Source of the DNA: Candidatus Hydrogenedentota bacterium
Lineage (GTDB): Bacteria > Hydrogenedentota > Hydrogenedentia > Hydrogenedentales > SLHB01
Reading direction: 5' to 3'
Assembly: GCA_035416745.1 (NCBI GenBank)
Contig: DAOLNV010000087.1
Span: forward strand, 1-22,175
Length of the DNA: 22,175 bases
Shown: positions 1 to 7,264 of the stretch, in pieces
Layout of the letters: the number at the start of each line of letters is the position of its first letter
Position numbering within the stretch: the stretch's first letter is position 1
Notes under the pieces: model-generated
Database searches by the model: none
The model's input: only the letters and a program-made list of their open reading frames with translations
What the model was told of the DNA's origin: nothing
Translations under genes and position numbers: made by a program

Positions 1-1103
1 ACCACCACCTTTTTCATGTCCGCGTCCGCCACTTGCTTCTCACCGGAAGACAGCAGCCGGCGAACGATGATCTGGTTCTTCTGAACTTCGTAACCGATAT
101 CGGGATAAAGCCACTGCCGAATAACCAAATCCAGCACCGTCCCAATGGGTACGTCGGTAAAAACGACCGGGTTCACCGGCAGGTCTTCCAATGCCTTGTC
201 GATCCCGATCGGCACCCCCAGCTGGCGCGACAGTGACTGCACGGCCTTCGAGAAAGGCAGGGCCCCAGCCTGAAACGGGATTGGCCCACGCGTCCCCGGC
301 GCTGTTGGCAACACAACATTTACCCGGCGCGCCAGCAACTCCGATTGTTCAGCGGAAAGCCCTTCGCTGTTTATCAGCAGCGAGCGCTTGTTCACGTATG
401 GATTCCGGCCGGGATGATAGAAAAAAACGTAGTCGGGCGTACTATCCACCCCGACCCCGATAGCGCGCGCGGACTTCAATATCGCCTCCAGACCGGTCCG
501 CAACGGCACCTCCCCCACAGATAGTTCGCCGGTAACGGCCGCCGCGGCAAGGTCATCGGCAACGATTGTCTTGCCTGTCGCCTGGCTTATCCAGGCAAAG
601 GCCATGTATAGCGGCAGATTGGCGCCAAACACGATTTCGGCGTTCACCTCGTCGTAAACCGGATCCAGTGAAGGCAGCTGTATCTGTGTAAGTGCCTCAA
701 ATCCCTGAGGATAAAGGAAGTAGTAGTGGTCCGTCTCTTGGAGGCCGCATTTGAGAAGTTCCGAAATCCGGTCCGCCATTTTCGAGGCGGAGGTCTTCCT
801 CGTTGACAACGCCTCGATCCGAATCTCTTCCATCCCATTCATCAACACGAGGCCTTCCACACCCTCCTTTTCCAAGTCGCGCAAGAACATCCCGAGCCGA
901 ACCATCTCTTTGGTTTTCTCGCTGACGGACCCGCCGGCGGGCGCTTTGCTCTCGGCTCCGAGCCGGTCATCGCGGCGGCCGGCCCCCCTGGGCCGCGACG
1001 CAGCGTACGCCTTTCCCTCTGCTACAAAAAGACTTACAGAAATGCAGACGCCCAGAATCACGAGAAACCACCGGTTCCGGGACGTTCTAGCTGGATTGCT
1101 CAT
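1..1103 (-). CDS. Secreted protein with two STN/secretin-N-like modules (3' end cut by window edge)
   Basis: Reading the minus strand from an ATG at 1103 gives an open frame of 367 codons that runs off the window with no stop, so the C-terminus is missing. An AGGAG ribosome site lies 6 to 7 bases before the ATG. Residues 11-35 form a signal peptide (Arg-rich start, hydrophobic core, AYAA cleavage region). Two later blocks look alike, about 160-230 and 275-349. Each has a short amphipathic stretch, a V-P-[IL]-x-T-x-L-[ED] helix, and ends in a predicted strand (YVFFYHP, QIIVRR). That pattern resembles the STN / secretin N-terminal fold found in secretins and TonB-dependent receptors. No secretin pore domain is visible in the part present. 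It lies 99 bases downstream of the co-oriented zinc-ribbon gene and may share its transcript. The module assignment is a by-eye judgement; the reading frame itself is clear. Confidence 0.75.
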   Translation of the reverse strand, partial: MSNPARTSRNRWFLVILGVCISVSLFVAEGKAYAASRPRGAGRRDDRLGAESKAPAGGSVSEKTKEMVRLGMFLRDLEKEGVEGLVLMNGMEEIRIEALSTRKTSASKMADRISELLKCGLQETDHYYFLYPQGFEALTQIQLPSLDPVYDEVNAEIVFGANLPLYMAFAWISQATGKTIVADDLAAAAVTGELSVGEVPLRTGLEAILKSARAIGVGVDSTPDYVFFYHPGRNPYVNKRSLLINSEGLSAEQSELLARRVNVVLPTAPGTRGPIPFQAGALPFSKAVQSLSRQLGVPIGIDKALEDLPVNPVVFTDVPIGTVLDLVIRQWLYPDIGYEVQKNQIIVRRLLSSGEKQVADADMKKVV

Positions 1104-1202
1104 GGCTTACTCCTGTAGAAAATGGATTCGGCCTCTGTATTCATCCTAGATAGATACCAAGCAGACTACGGAAGTTCCGCGTACCTTTTGCGGCGCGGCG
1201 TG

Positions 1203-1808
1203 TTACGGACGGAAGACCTGCTCAATGGGACTTCGCCCGCACCGGGGACAACGCGCGCCCTCTGTACGCACGTCCTGCCGCGAATACTGGGCCACGCATG
1301 CCACGCAGCAAACCGCCCCGCAACGCGAGCACACAAGCCCGTAGTCCGGGCGCAAGTCCGGCGCGTTTTTGACGTTATCTCGTTGGGGGTCCGCGGGCCA
1401 ATGGGGCGCCCGCAGCCGTTTCCGGCACTCCAGGCAATTGCTGCTTTTCGTCTGAGGCCCGTAGAGATTAACGCCAATCCAGGCCGGGGGGCTCGCATCC
1501 ACGGCAAAACAATGACTGGCATTGCAGTGGGGACACACATATTCGCTCAATTTGCGGCCGACAAGTTGCGGACGCGACGCCACCACAAGACCCATCTCCG
1601 GACCGGAAAGCGGGGTCAGCTCTTCCCGGGGGACCACCAGTATCTTTTGACACTCGGTGCACTCAAACTCGAGACTGTGTCCCCTCGCCCGCGCGGCATG
1701 GGCGTCAGTATCTTCGCGGATGCGCCACGCCAGCCACACCACCACGCCTGTCCCCGCCATCGCCACAGCAGCGGTTATCGGAAGTATCCACGGGCCAAGC
1801 CACGCCAC
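1203..1808 (-). CDS. Membrane-anchored cysteine-rich zinc-ribbon protein
   Basis: This is a 201-residue protein starting with GTG at 1808; an AGAGGTGAG ribosome site just upstream decides that start. Residues 4-28 form one membrane helix, followed by a soluble tail. The tail contains paired cysteines spaced as zinc knuckles: C50/C53, C92/C95, C125/C128, C160/C163, C168/C171 and C187/C190, plus C100 and C167. The knuckles read CTEC, CPHC, CLEC, CSRC, CVAC and CPRC, so several zinc sites are likely, in a rubredoxin or zinc-ribbon style. I do not recognise a named family. The topology (N-terminal helix, Arg after it) suggests the zinc part faces the cytoplasm. It is first of two minus-strand genes and diverges from the gene at 1957. 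It could tether or recruit a partner at the membrane, but no partner is evident. Confidence 0.7.
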   Translation of the reverse strand: MAWLGPWILPITAAVAMAGTGVVVWLAWRIREDTDAHAARARGHSLEFECTECQKILVVPREELTPLSGPEMGLVVASRPQLVGRKLSEYVCPHCNASHCFAVDASPPAWIGVNLYGPQTKSSNCLECRKRLRAPHWPADPQRDNVKNAPDLRPDYGLVCSRCGAVCCVACVAQYSRQDVRTEGARCPRCGRSPIEQVFRP

Positions 1809-1897
1809 TGGTGCCTCACCTCTCTCCGTTCATGCATGCGCCTCTCAGGGCCGATGAGCGCCACGCCGCCCAAACGGCCCTCACTCGGTATCGCCAC

Positions 1898-1927
1898 AGC
1901 ATCGGGCAGGCCCCGTAGACTTGTCAA
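1898..1927 (-). promoter_or_regulatory. Candidate minus-strand promoter for the zinc-ribbon gene
   Basis: On the minus strand a perfect TTGACA -35 hexamer occupies 1927-1922. A weak GATGCT -10 (3 of 6 consensus) follows after 18 bases at 1903-1898. The -35 overlaps the plus-strand -35 within one palindrome. The -10 is poor, so this is a moderate call. Confidence 0.35.
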
Positions 1928-1949
1928 GTCCGTGCGGCCATTCTATACT
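1921..1949 (+). promoter_or_regulatory. Sigma-70-type promoter with start point at or next to the ATG
   Basis: TTGTCA at 1921-1926, a 17-base spacer, and TATACT at 1944-1949 give a near-ideal housekeeping promoter. Transcription would be expected to begin about 7 bases after the -10, near 1956-1957, which coincides with the ATG at 1957. No Shine-Dalgarno sequence is present. Confidence 0.65.
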
Positions 1950-1956
1950 TGCTGGC

Positions 1957-2538
1957 ATGGCGATTATCTTATTGCTCATAGCCGCAACGGCCGGCGTCGA
2001 GCGGAACGACCCCAACCAGACCTACGAGTTTGTCGAAAAAGGCACGGTGCCCATCGAGAAACGGCAGATCTTCGGCCGCATTCTCGAACAGCATCCTTAC
2101 GGCTATCTCGTCGAGATTGACGCACCGTGGGAGAGCCAGAAGCGCACCGTTACTTTGCGAGACGACATGCTTGAGTCCGGTCCGCTGCTCGAGACCCCGG
2201 CGATGCGCGAACGCCGTATCGAAGAGGGATGGGCCGCCCGGGGCTTTGCCAAAGTCACCACGCCTGACGGCCAGACCGCCTTTGTGGTGGCTGCCGAAGT
2301 GAAATTGGCTGAGCGTGCCCGGCGGGACGGATTGGAGGCGGAACCGCCGGAACCCGTCCGCATACCTCCCGAAGCTCTTCTCGCACTGGAACACGGGCCG
2401 CCCGCCGAAGCCCCTGCCGCCGAGGCCCCCGGCAGCGCATTTCCCTGGGCAAGACGCGCGGCTCAAGCCGTTTTGATTCTCGCAGCGCTCGTTGTGGCGT
2501 CTATCATCGCGAAGACGACTGTTTTCGCGGAAGATTAG
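1957..2538 (+). CDS. Small envelope protein with N- and C-terminal hydrophobic segments
   Basis: The ATG at 1957 gives 193 residues. An in-frame TTG at 1921 would extend it by 12 residues, but that codon is part of the predicted -35 box. The first 12 residues are a short hydrophobic stretch lacking the usual positive charge. The middle (about 13-125) is polar and charged, with a V-E-K-G-T-V-P start and a strand-rich look. Residues about 130-160 are rich in Pro, Ala and Glu. A clear membrane helix occupies about 165-188, preceded by RR. Codon third positions are strongly G/C, supporting this strand over the overlapping minus-strand frame. I do not recognise the family. Because it appears leaderless, translation probably starts at the mRNA 5' end. 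Confidence 0.7.
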   Translation: MAIILLLIAATAGVERNDPNQTYEFVEKGTVPIEKRQIFGRILEQHPYGYLVEIDAPWESQKRTVTLRDDMLESGPLLETPAMRERRIEEGWAARGFAKVTTPDGQTAFVVAAEVKLAERARRDGLEAEPPEPVRIPPEALLALEHGPPAEAPAAEAPGSAFPWARRAAQAVLILAALVVASIIAKTTVFAED

Positions 2539-2584
2539 CCTCACATTCCGGCGGCCTGCGGCATCCCCGCCAAATGTTCCCGGG

Positions 2585-2596
2585 GATTGTACAATC
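2585..2596. repeat. Perfect 12-base palindrome GATTGTACAATC
   Basis: The sequence equals its own reverse complement. It includes TACAAT (2590-2595), which resembles a -10 hexamer, so it could be an operator overlapping a weak promoter. No matching -35 is visible. Confidence 0.45.
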
Positions 2597-2715
2597 GGTC
2601 AGCTCATGGAATCAAAGCGTCGCACGATTACTGTTCCACGGCACAACGGATCGCGGCGCGAGCGAGCAACCGCGCCGAACGCAGCGAGGGCACAGGGCAA
2701 TACTCAGGGGTAGCG

Positions 2716-2755
2716 CTGCCGGAGGCAGGGCAAACGGGTCCGTTTCCTGGCCAGG
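2716..2755. repeat. Three adjacent short inverted repeats
   Basis: CTGCC-GGA-GGCAG (2716-2728), AAACGG-GT-CCGTTT (2732-2745) and the perfect palindrome CCTGGCCAGG (2746-2755) lie side by side. No T-run follows, so this is not a standard terminator. Confidence 0.4.
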
Positions 2756-2830
2756 CACCCCATTCTGCCCAAAGCGGCACCGCAAATCCCGTATAAAACG
2801 CAATACCAAACAATTAATGCCTTAACTAGC

Positions 2831-2861
2831 TTGTGTAAATTCGGTAATAACGTGGTATACT
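2831..2861 (+). promoter_or_regulatory. Extended -10 promoter for the hybrid kinase
   Basis: TATACT at 2856-2861 is preceded by TGG, giving an extended -10 (TGnTATACT). The best -35 candidate is TTGTGT at 2831-2836 with a long 19-base spacer, as expected when an extended -10 compensates. The predicted leader is about 33 bases. Confidence 0.55.
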
Positions 2862-2900
2862 TCGAACGTAGTAATCTGAGAACAGAGGCGGGTGGGATAC

Positions 2901-5723
2901 ATGAAAAGGCCGGAACTTCCACGCAAGCCACTGGGAACCAATAGATTAGACAGGACAAGGAGCATCTTTGTCACGTCGATTCTGTTGACTCTCGTGTTGG
3001 CGGTCAGCTATTACGTGATACGCGCGAAGTTTCCTGGTTCCGCGATTATCGACGACGTTCTGGCTTTTGCGGCGGTCTGCGCGATCGCCTTGCCCACGTC
3101 CTACACGCTGGCCCGCGTGTACAATTCCCGACGCATCACCCTGGTGGCGATAGCAGCCTCCGTCCTGATCGTCCTTCCCTCGACCCTTTCCCTGATGCAC
3201 TCCACCGTTTTTGAGTCCTGGGAAAGGGCGCCGTATCTCCGCGCCTATTTTGAGTACCGCCAGGAGATCAACAACACCGCGTTGATGTGCGGGATTCTGC
3301 TTTTCTTCGTTGCCTTCTATCTCAGCATGCTGGAGACCGAGCGGCACAAGATGCGGCTCGAAGAGCAGATGCGCGATGCGCAGGGTCGCGACGAGGCATA
3401 CAAGGCACTCGTTGAGAATACGCTGCAGGCATTGGTGATTTGGCGGGACCGGGTGTTCCTCTTCGTCAATTCCGTCTTCGAGGAGATGAGCGGCTACAGC
3501 GCCGAAGAAGCGTTGACGATGACGCCCGAGCAGGTGCGCGACCTGATCCACCCCGATGACCGCGAGATGGTGTGGGAACGAGGCGCCCGCCGTCTGGCCG
3601 GTCACAATGAGCCTGTACGCTATGAATTCCGCATGCTGTGCAAAGATGGTTCCGTAAAATGGCTCGAGGCGTTTACGACGCTTACCCAGTTCGGCGGCAA
3701 GCCCGCCATACAGCAGGCGGGCATAGACATCACCGAACGCAAGGCCGCCGAGAAGGCCCTGCGCGACAGCGAACAAAAGTACCGCACCATGGCCGACAAC
3801 ATTTCCGATGTCGTCTGGACCATGGATCTGGAGTCGCATTTCACATATGTAAGCCCTTCGGTCGAACACATTCTGGGGTATTCCGCGGAAGAAGCGCTCA
3901 CCTCGGATCCCGCAAGAGTGCTCGTGCCCGGTGCTCTCGAACGCCTCGGAGATCTGATTAAGGACGCGAGAACGCGGGTGGCGGAAGGCGGAGACCCCTG
4001 GGTCACTCAGGCCCCGGAGGAATTCGATCACTATCATAAAGACGGCCGTGTGGTCACCTGTGAAATGTCCGTCATGCTCATACAAGACGACTCGGGCAAA
4101 CCGACGGGGGTGATAGGCGCCACTCGCGACGTCACGGAGCGAAAGCGTGTTGAAAAGGCGCTGCGCTCAAGCGAAGAGAAGTACCGGACCCTGGCCGAGA
4201 GCATATCGGACGTGGTCTGGACAATCGGTATGGACGGACGCATCACCTACTGCAATCGGGCCGCGGAGGCCGTGCTTGGCTACCAGCCCAAAGAACTTCT
4301 CGGCATGGACATCCGCCAGTTGCTCACCGAAAAGGCTTGCGAGCGCGCCCGGCTCGGTATTCAGGACAGCGTCGACAAGAACGCCCGGGGCATCCAGGAA
4401 CTGGGTGCTCCCCGCGAGTATGACCATGTGCACAAAAATGGAACGATCGTGCCTTGTGAAGTGATGAGCCGATTGCTCCTGGACAGAGATGGCAACCCCC
4501 TCGGCGTCGTCGGCGTAAGCCGAGACATCCGGGAACGCAAACGCGCCGAAACTGAAAGACGCCGTTTCGAATCACAAGTACAACAAGCGCAAAAACTTGA
4601 AAGCCTTGGGATCCTGGCTGGCGGAATCGCGCACGATTTCAACAACATACTCGTCGGCATCTTGGGGAACGCGGACCTCGCCTTGGAAGAACTTCCAGTG
4701 GGGGCGCCGGCGCGGGCCTATCTGCATCAGATTAACCTGTCTGCCAAACGCGCCGCCGACCTGGCCCGCCAAATGCTCGCGTACTCGGGCAAAGGGAAAT
4801 TCGTCGTCGAAGAGATCGACCTGAACGACCTTGTTCTGGAGATGAGCCATCTCCTGGATGCTTCCATTCCCAAGAACGTGACCATGGCGTTCAATCTCGC
4901 GTCAGAGATCCCCGCCATCGAAGGCGATGCCACCCAGGTCCGCCAGGTCTTCATGAACCTAGTAATCAACGCGGCGGAGTCCATCGGTAAGCGAAAAGGC
5001 ATCGTGACGGTCTCCACGCGGCTGCAAAACCTGCGTGCGGGCGAACTCGAAGACGGATACCTCGACCAGCAAGTTCCCCCGGGCCCCTATGTCTGCATCG
5101 AGGTACGGGACAACGGCTGCGGGATGAGCGAAGAAACCCGGCATCGCATTTTTGACCCGTTCTTCAGCACCAAGTTTACGGGGAGAGGCCTTGGTTTGTC
5201 TGCGGTGCTGGGGATTGTTCGCGGACACCATGGCGCAATCGAGGTGAAGAGCGCGCTTGATAAGGGGACCGCCGTCCGCGTGTTTTTCCCTGCCCTCGAG
5301 GTATCCGCCTGTTCCGTCAGGAAACGCCAGGCCGAAGCCAGCAGCCTGAATTGGCGGGGAACGGGTAAGGTGCTGGTTGTTGACGATGAAGCCACCGTGC
5401 TGATGGTGGCCCAGCGAATCCTGGAGCATCTGGGCTTCGAGGTTCTCCTGGCCGAGAACGGGCAGCAGGCGATTGAGATCTTCAAAGACAACGCGGACGC
5501 AATCAAGGTCGTCCTTCTCGACCTCACGATGCCCCATATGGGCGGTGAGGAAACCTTCGACGCCATACGGCAAATCCGGCCTGACGTACCCGTCGTGCTT
5601 TCGAGCGGGTATCCGGAAGAACGGGCGAAAGCCGGGTTCCGGGGCCAGGAGCTTGCCGGGTTTGTGCAGAAACCCTACACGGTGAACGCCCTGGCAAACG
5701 TCATTCACGCCCGGTTCAGTTAA
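2901..5723 (+). CDS. Membrane hybrid histidine kinase, three PAS domains plus receiver
   Basis: The start is ATG 2901, behind a GGTGGG ribosome site; GTG at 2892 is the alternative. The protein has 940 residues. An N-terminal membrane part has about four helices (roughly 21-41, 48-73, 79-100, 126-143). Three PAS domains follow at about 165-278, 290-411 and 427-545, each ending in an I-T-E-R-K or equivalent linker. The phosphorylated histidine is H578 in GGIAHDFNN. The ATPase domain shows the N-box Asn at about 690, G1 DNGCGM at 737 and G2 GRGLGL near 761. The receiver domain has the acidic pair at 828-829, phospho-acceptor D874 and Lys 924. Chemistry: it autophosphorylates on His and passes the phosphate to its own receiver. 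No DNA-binding regulator is adjacent, so downstream output is unknown. PAS2 and PAS3 are close copies, suggesting internal duplication. Confidence 0.95.
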   Translation: MKRPELPRKPLGTNRLDRTRSIFVTSILLTLVLAVSYYVIRAKFPGSAIIDDVLAFAAVCAIALPTSYTLARVYNSRRITLVAIAASVLIVLPSTLSLMHSTVFESWERAPYLRAYFEYRQEINNTALMCGILLFFVAFYLSMLETERHKMRLEEQMRDAQGRDEAYKALVENTLQALVIWRDRVFLFVNSVFEEMSGYSAEEALTMTPEQVRDLIHPDDREMVWERGARRLAGHNEPVRYEFRMLCKDGSVKWLEAFTTLTQFGGKPAIQQAGIDITERKAAEKALRDSEQKYRTMADNISDVVWTMDLESHFTYVSPSVEHILGYSAEEALTSDPARVLVPGALERLGDLIKDARTRVAEGGDPWVTQAPEEFDHYHKDGRVVTCEMSVMLIQDDSGKPTGVIGATRDVTERKRVEKALRSSEEKYRTLAESISDVVWTIGMDGRITYCNRAAEAVLGYQPKELLGMDIRQLLTEKACERARLGIQDSVDKNARGIQELGAPREYDHVHKNGTIVPCEVMSRLLLDRDGNPLGVVGVSRDIRERKRAETERRRFESQVQQAQKLESLGILAGGIAHDFNNILVGILGNADLALEELPVGAPARAYLHQINLSAKRAADLARQMLAYSGKGKFVVEEIDLNDLVLEMSHLLDASIPKNVTMAFNLASEIPAIEGDATQVRQVFMNLVINAAESIGKRKGIVTVSTRLQNLRAGELEDGYLDQQVPPGPYVCIEVRDNGCGMSEETRHRIFDPFFSTKFTGRGLGLSAVLGIVRGHHGAIEVKSALDKGTAVRVFFPALEVSACSVRKRQAEASSLNWRGTGKVLVVDDEATVLMVAQRILEHLGFEVLLAENGQQAIEIFKDNADAIKVVLLDLTMPHMGGEETFDAIRQIRPDVPVVLSSGYPEERAKAGFRGQELAGFVQKPYTVNALANVIHARFS

Positions 5724-5903
5724 CCGAAGCGGCAGACCGCGCCCCCTGCGCACCCGGAAAACTTCGAAATTTGCGGCTGATCCTCGCCGCCGCACGCGTC
5801 TCACTGTTCGCAGGCCAATGAAGTGACCGTAACGAAAACCCCATCTGGGAGTATTTATACGGGATGGGGGTGCGTAATGTCTCGGGTTAGAGGAGAATCG
5901 CCC

Positions 5904-6521
5904 ATGTGTTCGCGATCCGCAAGAGTCATATCCGCTAAGACCACCGGCGCCATTCTTATCTTGGTATGCGTGGCATTTCTGGCGCCCGGCTGCGGCCGGG
6001 GCATCGAAATGGGGCCCTACCCGTACAATTTCCCTGTGATACCGGGCATCCTCGCCAGCACAAGTTTTGCCGGGGATCAAGAAATCACTTCCGAGATGAT
6101 GTATGACGTCTGCTTCCTTCCGAGCGAAAGCCAGATCCAAGAGTATCTGTCAGAGACGGCGCCCGTGGGCGGCGAGTTCCTCGCAGTGAGCCGTATCCAG
6201 CTTGGCTCAGCAAGACTGACCGTGCTCAGCGGCGATCCTGGCGATATCACCGAAATAGCGCTCTACTACCTGCCCGTGGATGATCCCAACGGGGAACGCC
6301 TGATTGCTTCCGCGAGTTCACCAACCGGCTTTGGCTCAACTGTTGAACTTACACAAGCCAACGGAGTCAATTTTCTCGACATTATAAGAGAAAACGACGC
6401 GAGTACCAGCGATGAGTGCCCCAGATTGCGTGTAAGAGCAAGAGCAAGCCAGATGCCCAAAGACGACATCGCTTTTACCACGGAACTCAGTATGGACATC
6501 TATGTCCGGGTTGGGCTCTGA
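5904..6521 (+). CDS. Putative lipoprotein of unknown function
   Basis: The start is ATG 5904, chosen because AGAGGAG lies 8 bases upstream; ATG 5877 and GTG 5823 in the same frame lack such a site. The protein has 205 residues. Residues 7-29 form a signal peptide ending in LAPGC, so Cys30 is the likely lipidated residue, although the -3 position is Ala rather than Leu. The mature part has no recognisable domain. It is strand-rich with Asp, Ser and Thr, and ends in a segment (FTTELSMDIYVRVGL) that looks like a beta strand of an immunoglobulin-like or lectin-like fold. It stands 180 bases after the hybrid kinase on the same strand; co-regulation cannot be judged. Confidence 0.7.
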   Translation: MCSRSARVISAKTTGAILILVCVAFLAPGCGRGIEMGPYPYNFPVIPGILASTSFAGDQEITSEMMYDVCFLPSESQIQEYLSETAPVGGEFLAVSRIQLGSARLTVLSGDPGDITEIALYYLPVDDPNGERLIASASSPTGFGSTVELTQANGVNFLDIIRENDASTSDECPRLRVRARASQMPKDDIAFTTELSMDIYVRVGL

Positions 6522-6706
6522 CCGGTCCACCGCCGCTTGAAATGGCGCGGTCATGCCCGGGCAGGGACGTGTGATTATCCGGTGCTCGAGCAGGCCTCAG
6601 GATACATTTGCAGGGGAGGAGACGAAGAGCGGCGGCAGAGCCCTCCTTCTTGTCAAGAGATTTCCGCGGGTATTCCTGGGTAGGCGGCATCGCATTCGTG
6701 AAGATC

Positions 6707-6734
6707 TTGCTAGGAAGCTCCTTCCTTCTATGAT
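6707..6734 (+). promoter_or_regulatory. Promoter for the 85-residue basic-tailed protein
   Basis: TTGCTA at 6707-6712, a 16-base spacer and TATGAT at 6729-6734 match sigma-70 hexamers 4 of 6 and 5 of 6. The predicted leader is about 58 bases to the ATG at 6799. This placement argues against the longer in-frame GTG start at 6553. Confidence 0.5.
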
Positions 6735-6798
6735 ACACTTCTACCGGATAGAAGCTGTTCCGTATCGCAGACACGGAGTGCGTGAGAAGGAGATAGCC

Positions 6799-7056
6799 AT
6801 GGCTGCAGCAAAGAATTCCCTGGAAAAGCTGCTCGAACTCGCCGGGCAGTTTGTTACGAAGCAGAAGGGGACGTGGGAACACGAGAATTGGGAAGCGCTC
6901 CTGACCAAGGCCGGCGCCTTGGGTATGCCCACGGACGACGAATCCAAGCGCAATCTCGGCAACATCCTGGAAGCGGGGAAGTACTTCTATGCGAACATGC
7001 CTCAGCCGGCTGCGAAGAAGAGTGCAGCCGCCCCCAAGAAGCCCCCAAGGAAATAG
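6799..7056 (+). CDS. Small 85-residue protein with Lys/Ala/Pro-rich basic tail
   Basis: ATG 6799 is preceded by an AAGGAGA ribosome site about 7 bases upstream. Residues 1-70 are mostly helical and fairly hydrophobic (a LEKLLELAGQFV helix near the start). The last 15 residues are AAKK, then AAAPKKPPRK, a tail like those of histone H1-like or DNA/RNA-binding bacterial proteins. The gene sits alone between its own promoter and a strong intrinsic terminator, so it is probably a single-gene transcript. I do not recognise the family. Binding of nucleic acid is an inference from the tail only. Confidence 0.75.
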   Translation: MAAAKNSLEKLLELAGQFVTKQKGTWEHENWEALLTKAGALGMPTDDESKRNLGNILEAGKYFYANMPQPAAKKSAAAPKKPPRK

Positions 7057-7080
7057 CTGATTCATTCAAGCGTGAACTGT

Positions 7081-7122
7081 AAGGCGGAATCCAATTACGG
7101 GTTTCGCCTTTTGTGTTGTTTT
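7081..7122 (+). terminator. Intrinsic terminator after the 85-residue gene
   Basis: Arms 7081-7092 and 7099-7110 pair over 12 bases (two G-U pairs) around a 6-base loop, AATTAC. The sequence then runs TTGTGTTGTTTT. The stem begins 24 bases after the stop codon. Confidence 0.85.
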
Positions 7123-7137
7123 CCGGGGCCAGGCCTA

Positions 7138-7166
7138 TTGACCGTCTTGTTCCGCCCTTGTATTCT
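7138..7166 (+). promoter_or_regulatory. Promoter for the DUF2339 gene
   Basis: TTGACC at 7138-7143, a 17-base spacer and TATTCT at 7161-7166 form a strong housekeeping-type promoter just after the terminator. The predicted leader is about 92 bases. Confidence 0.65.
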
Positions 7167-7264
7167 GACTTTGCGAATGACCGGCCGTCTGCTTAAGGGA
7201 GAAAAGGCTACAGCGCAGACCGCTTTCAGCTTTCCGGAACAGACATTCGCACAAGGGAGCTGCC

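Larger units (their letters stand above)
2539..2900. other. 362-base non-coding stretch with several palindromes
   Basis: No convincing protein gene lies here. The last 120 bases are AT-rich and hold the promoter of the hybrid kinase. The rest contains a perfect 12-base palindrome (2585-2596), a 7-base-stem hairpin (2654-2677, CGGCGCG arms) and three adjacent inverted repeats (2716-2755). A 35-codon basic reading frame starting at ATG 2606 has no ribosome site and is doubtful. Confidence 0.6.

Noticed and set aside
1969..2544. A 191-codon minus-strand frame opposite the leaderless gene
   Set aside because: Codon third positions and the N- and C-terminal hydrophobic segments support the plus strand; the minus frame has no such features.
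2946..4085. A 379-codon minus-strand frame opposite the hybrid kinase
   Set aside because: It is a shadow of the PAS/membrane region; no start signal or family.
4959..6140. A 393-codon minus-strand frame spanning the kinase end and the next gap
   Set aside because: It crosses two plausible plus-strand genes and has no recognisable motif.
6553..6798. A longer N-terminus for the 85-residue protein (GTG 6553)
   Set aside because: The extension has a composition unlike the rest and contains a good promoter; AAGGAG at 6786-6792 points to ATG 6799.
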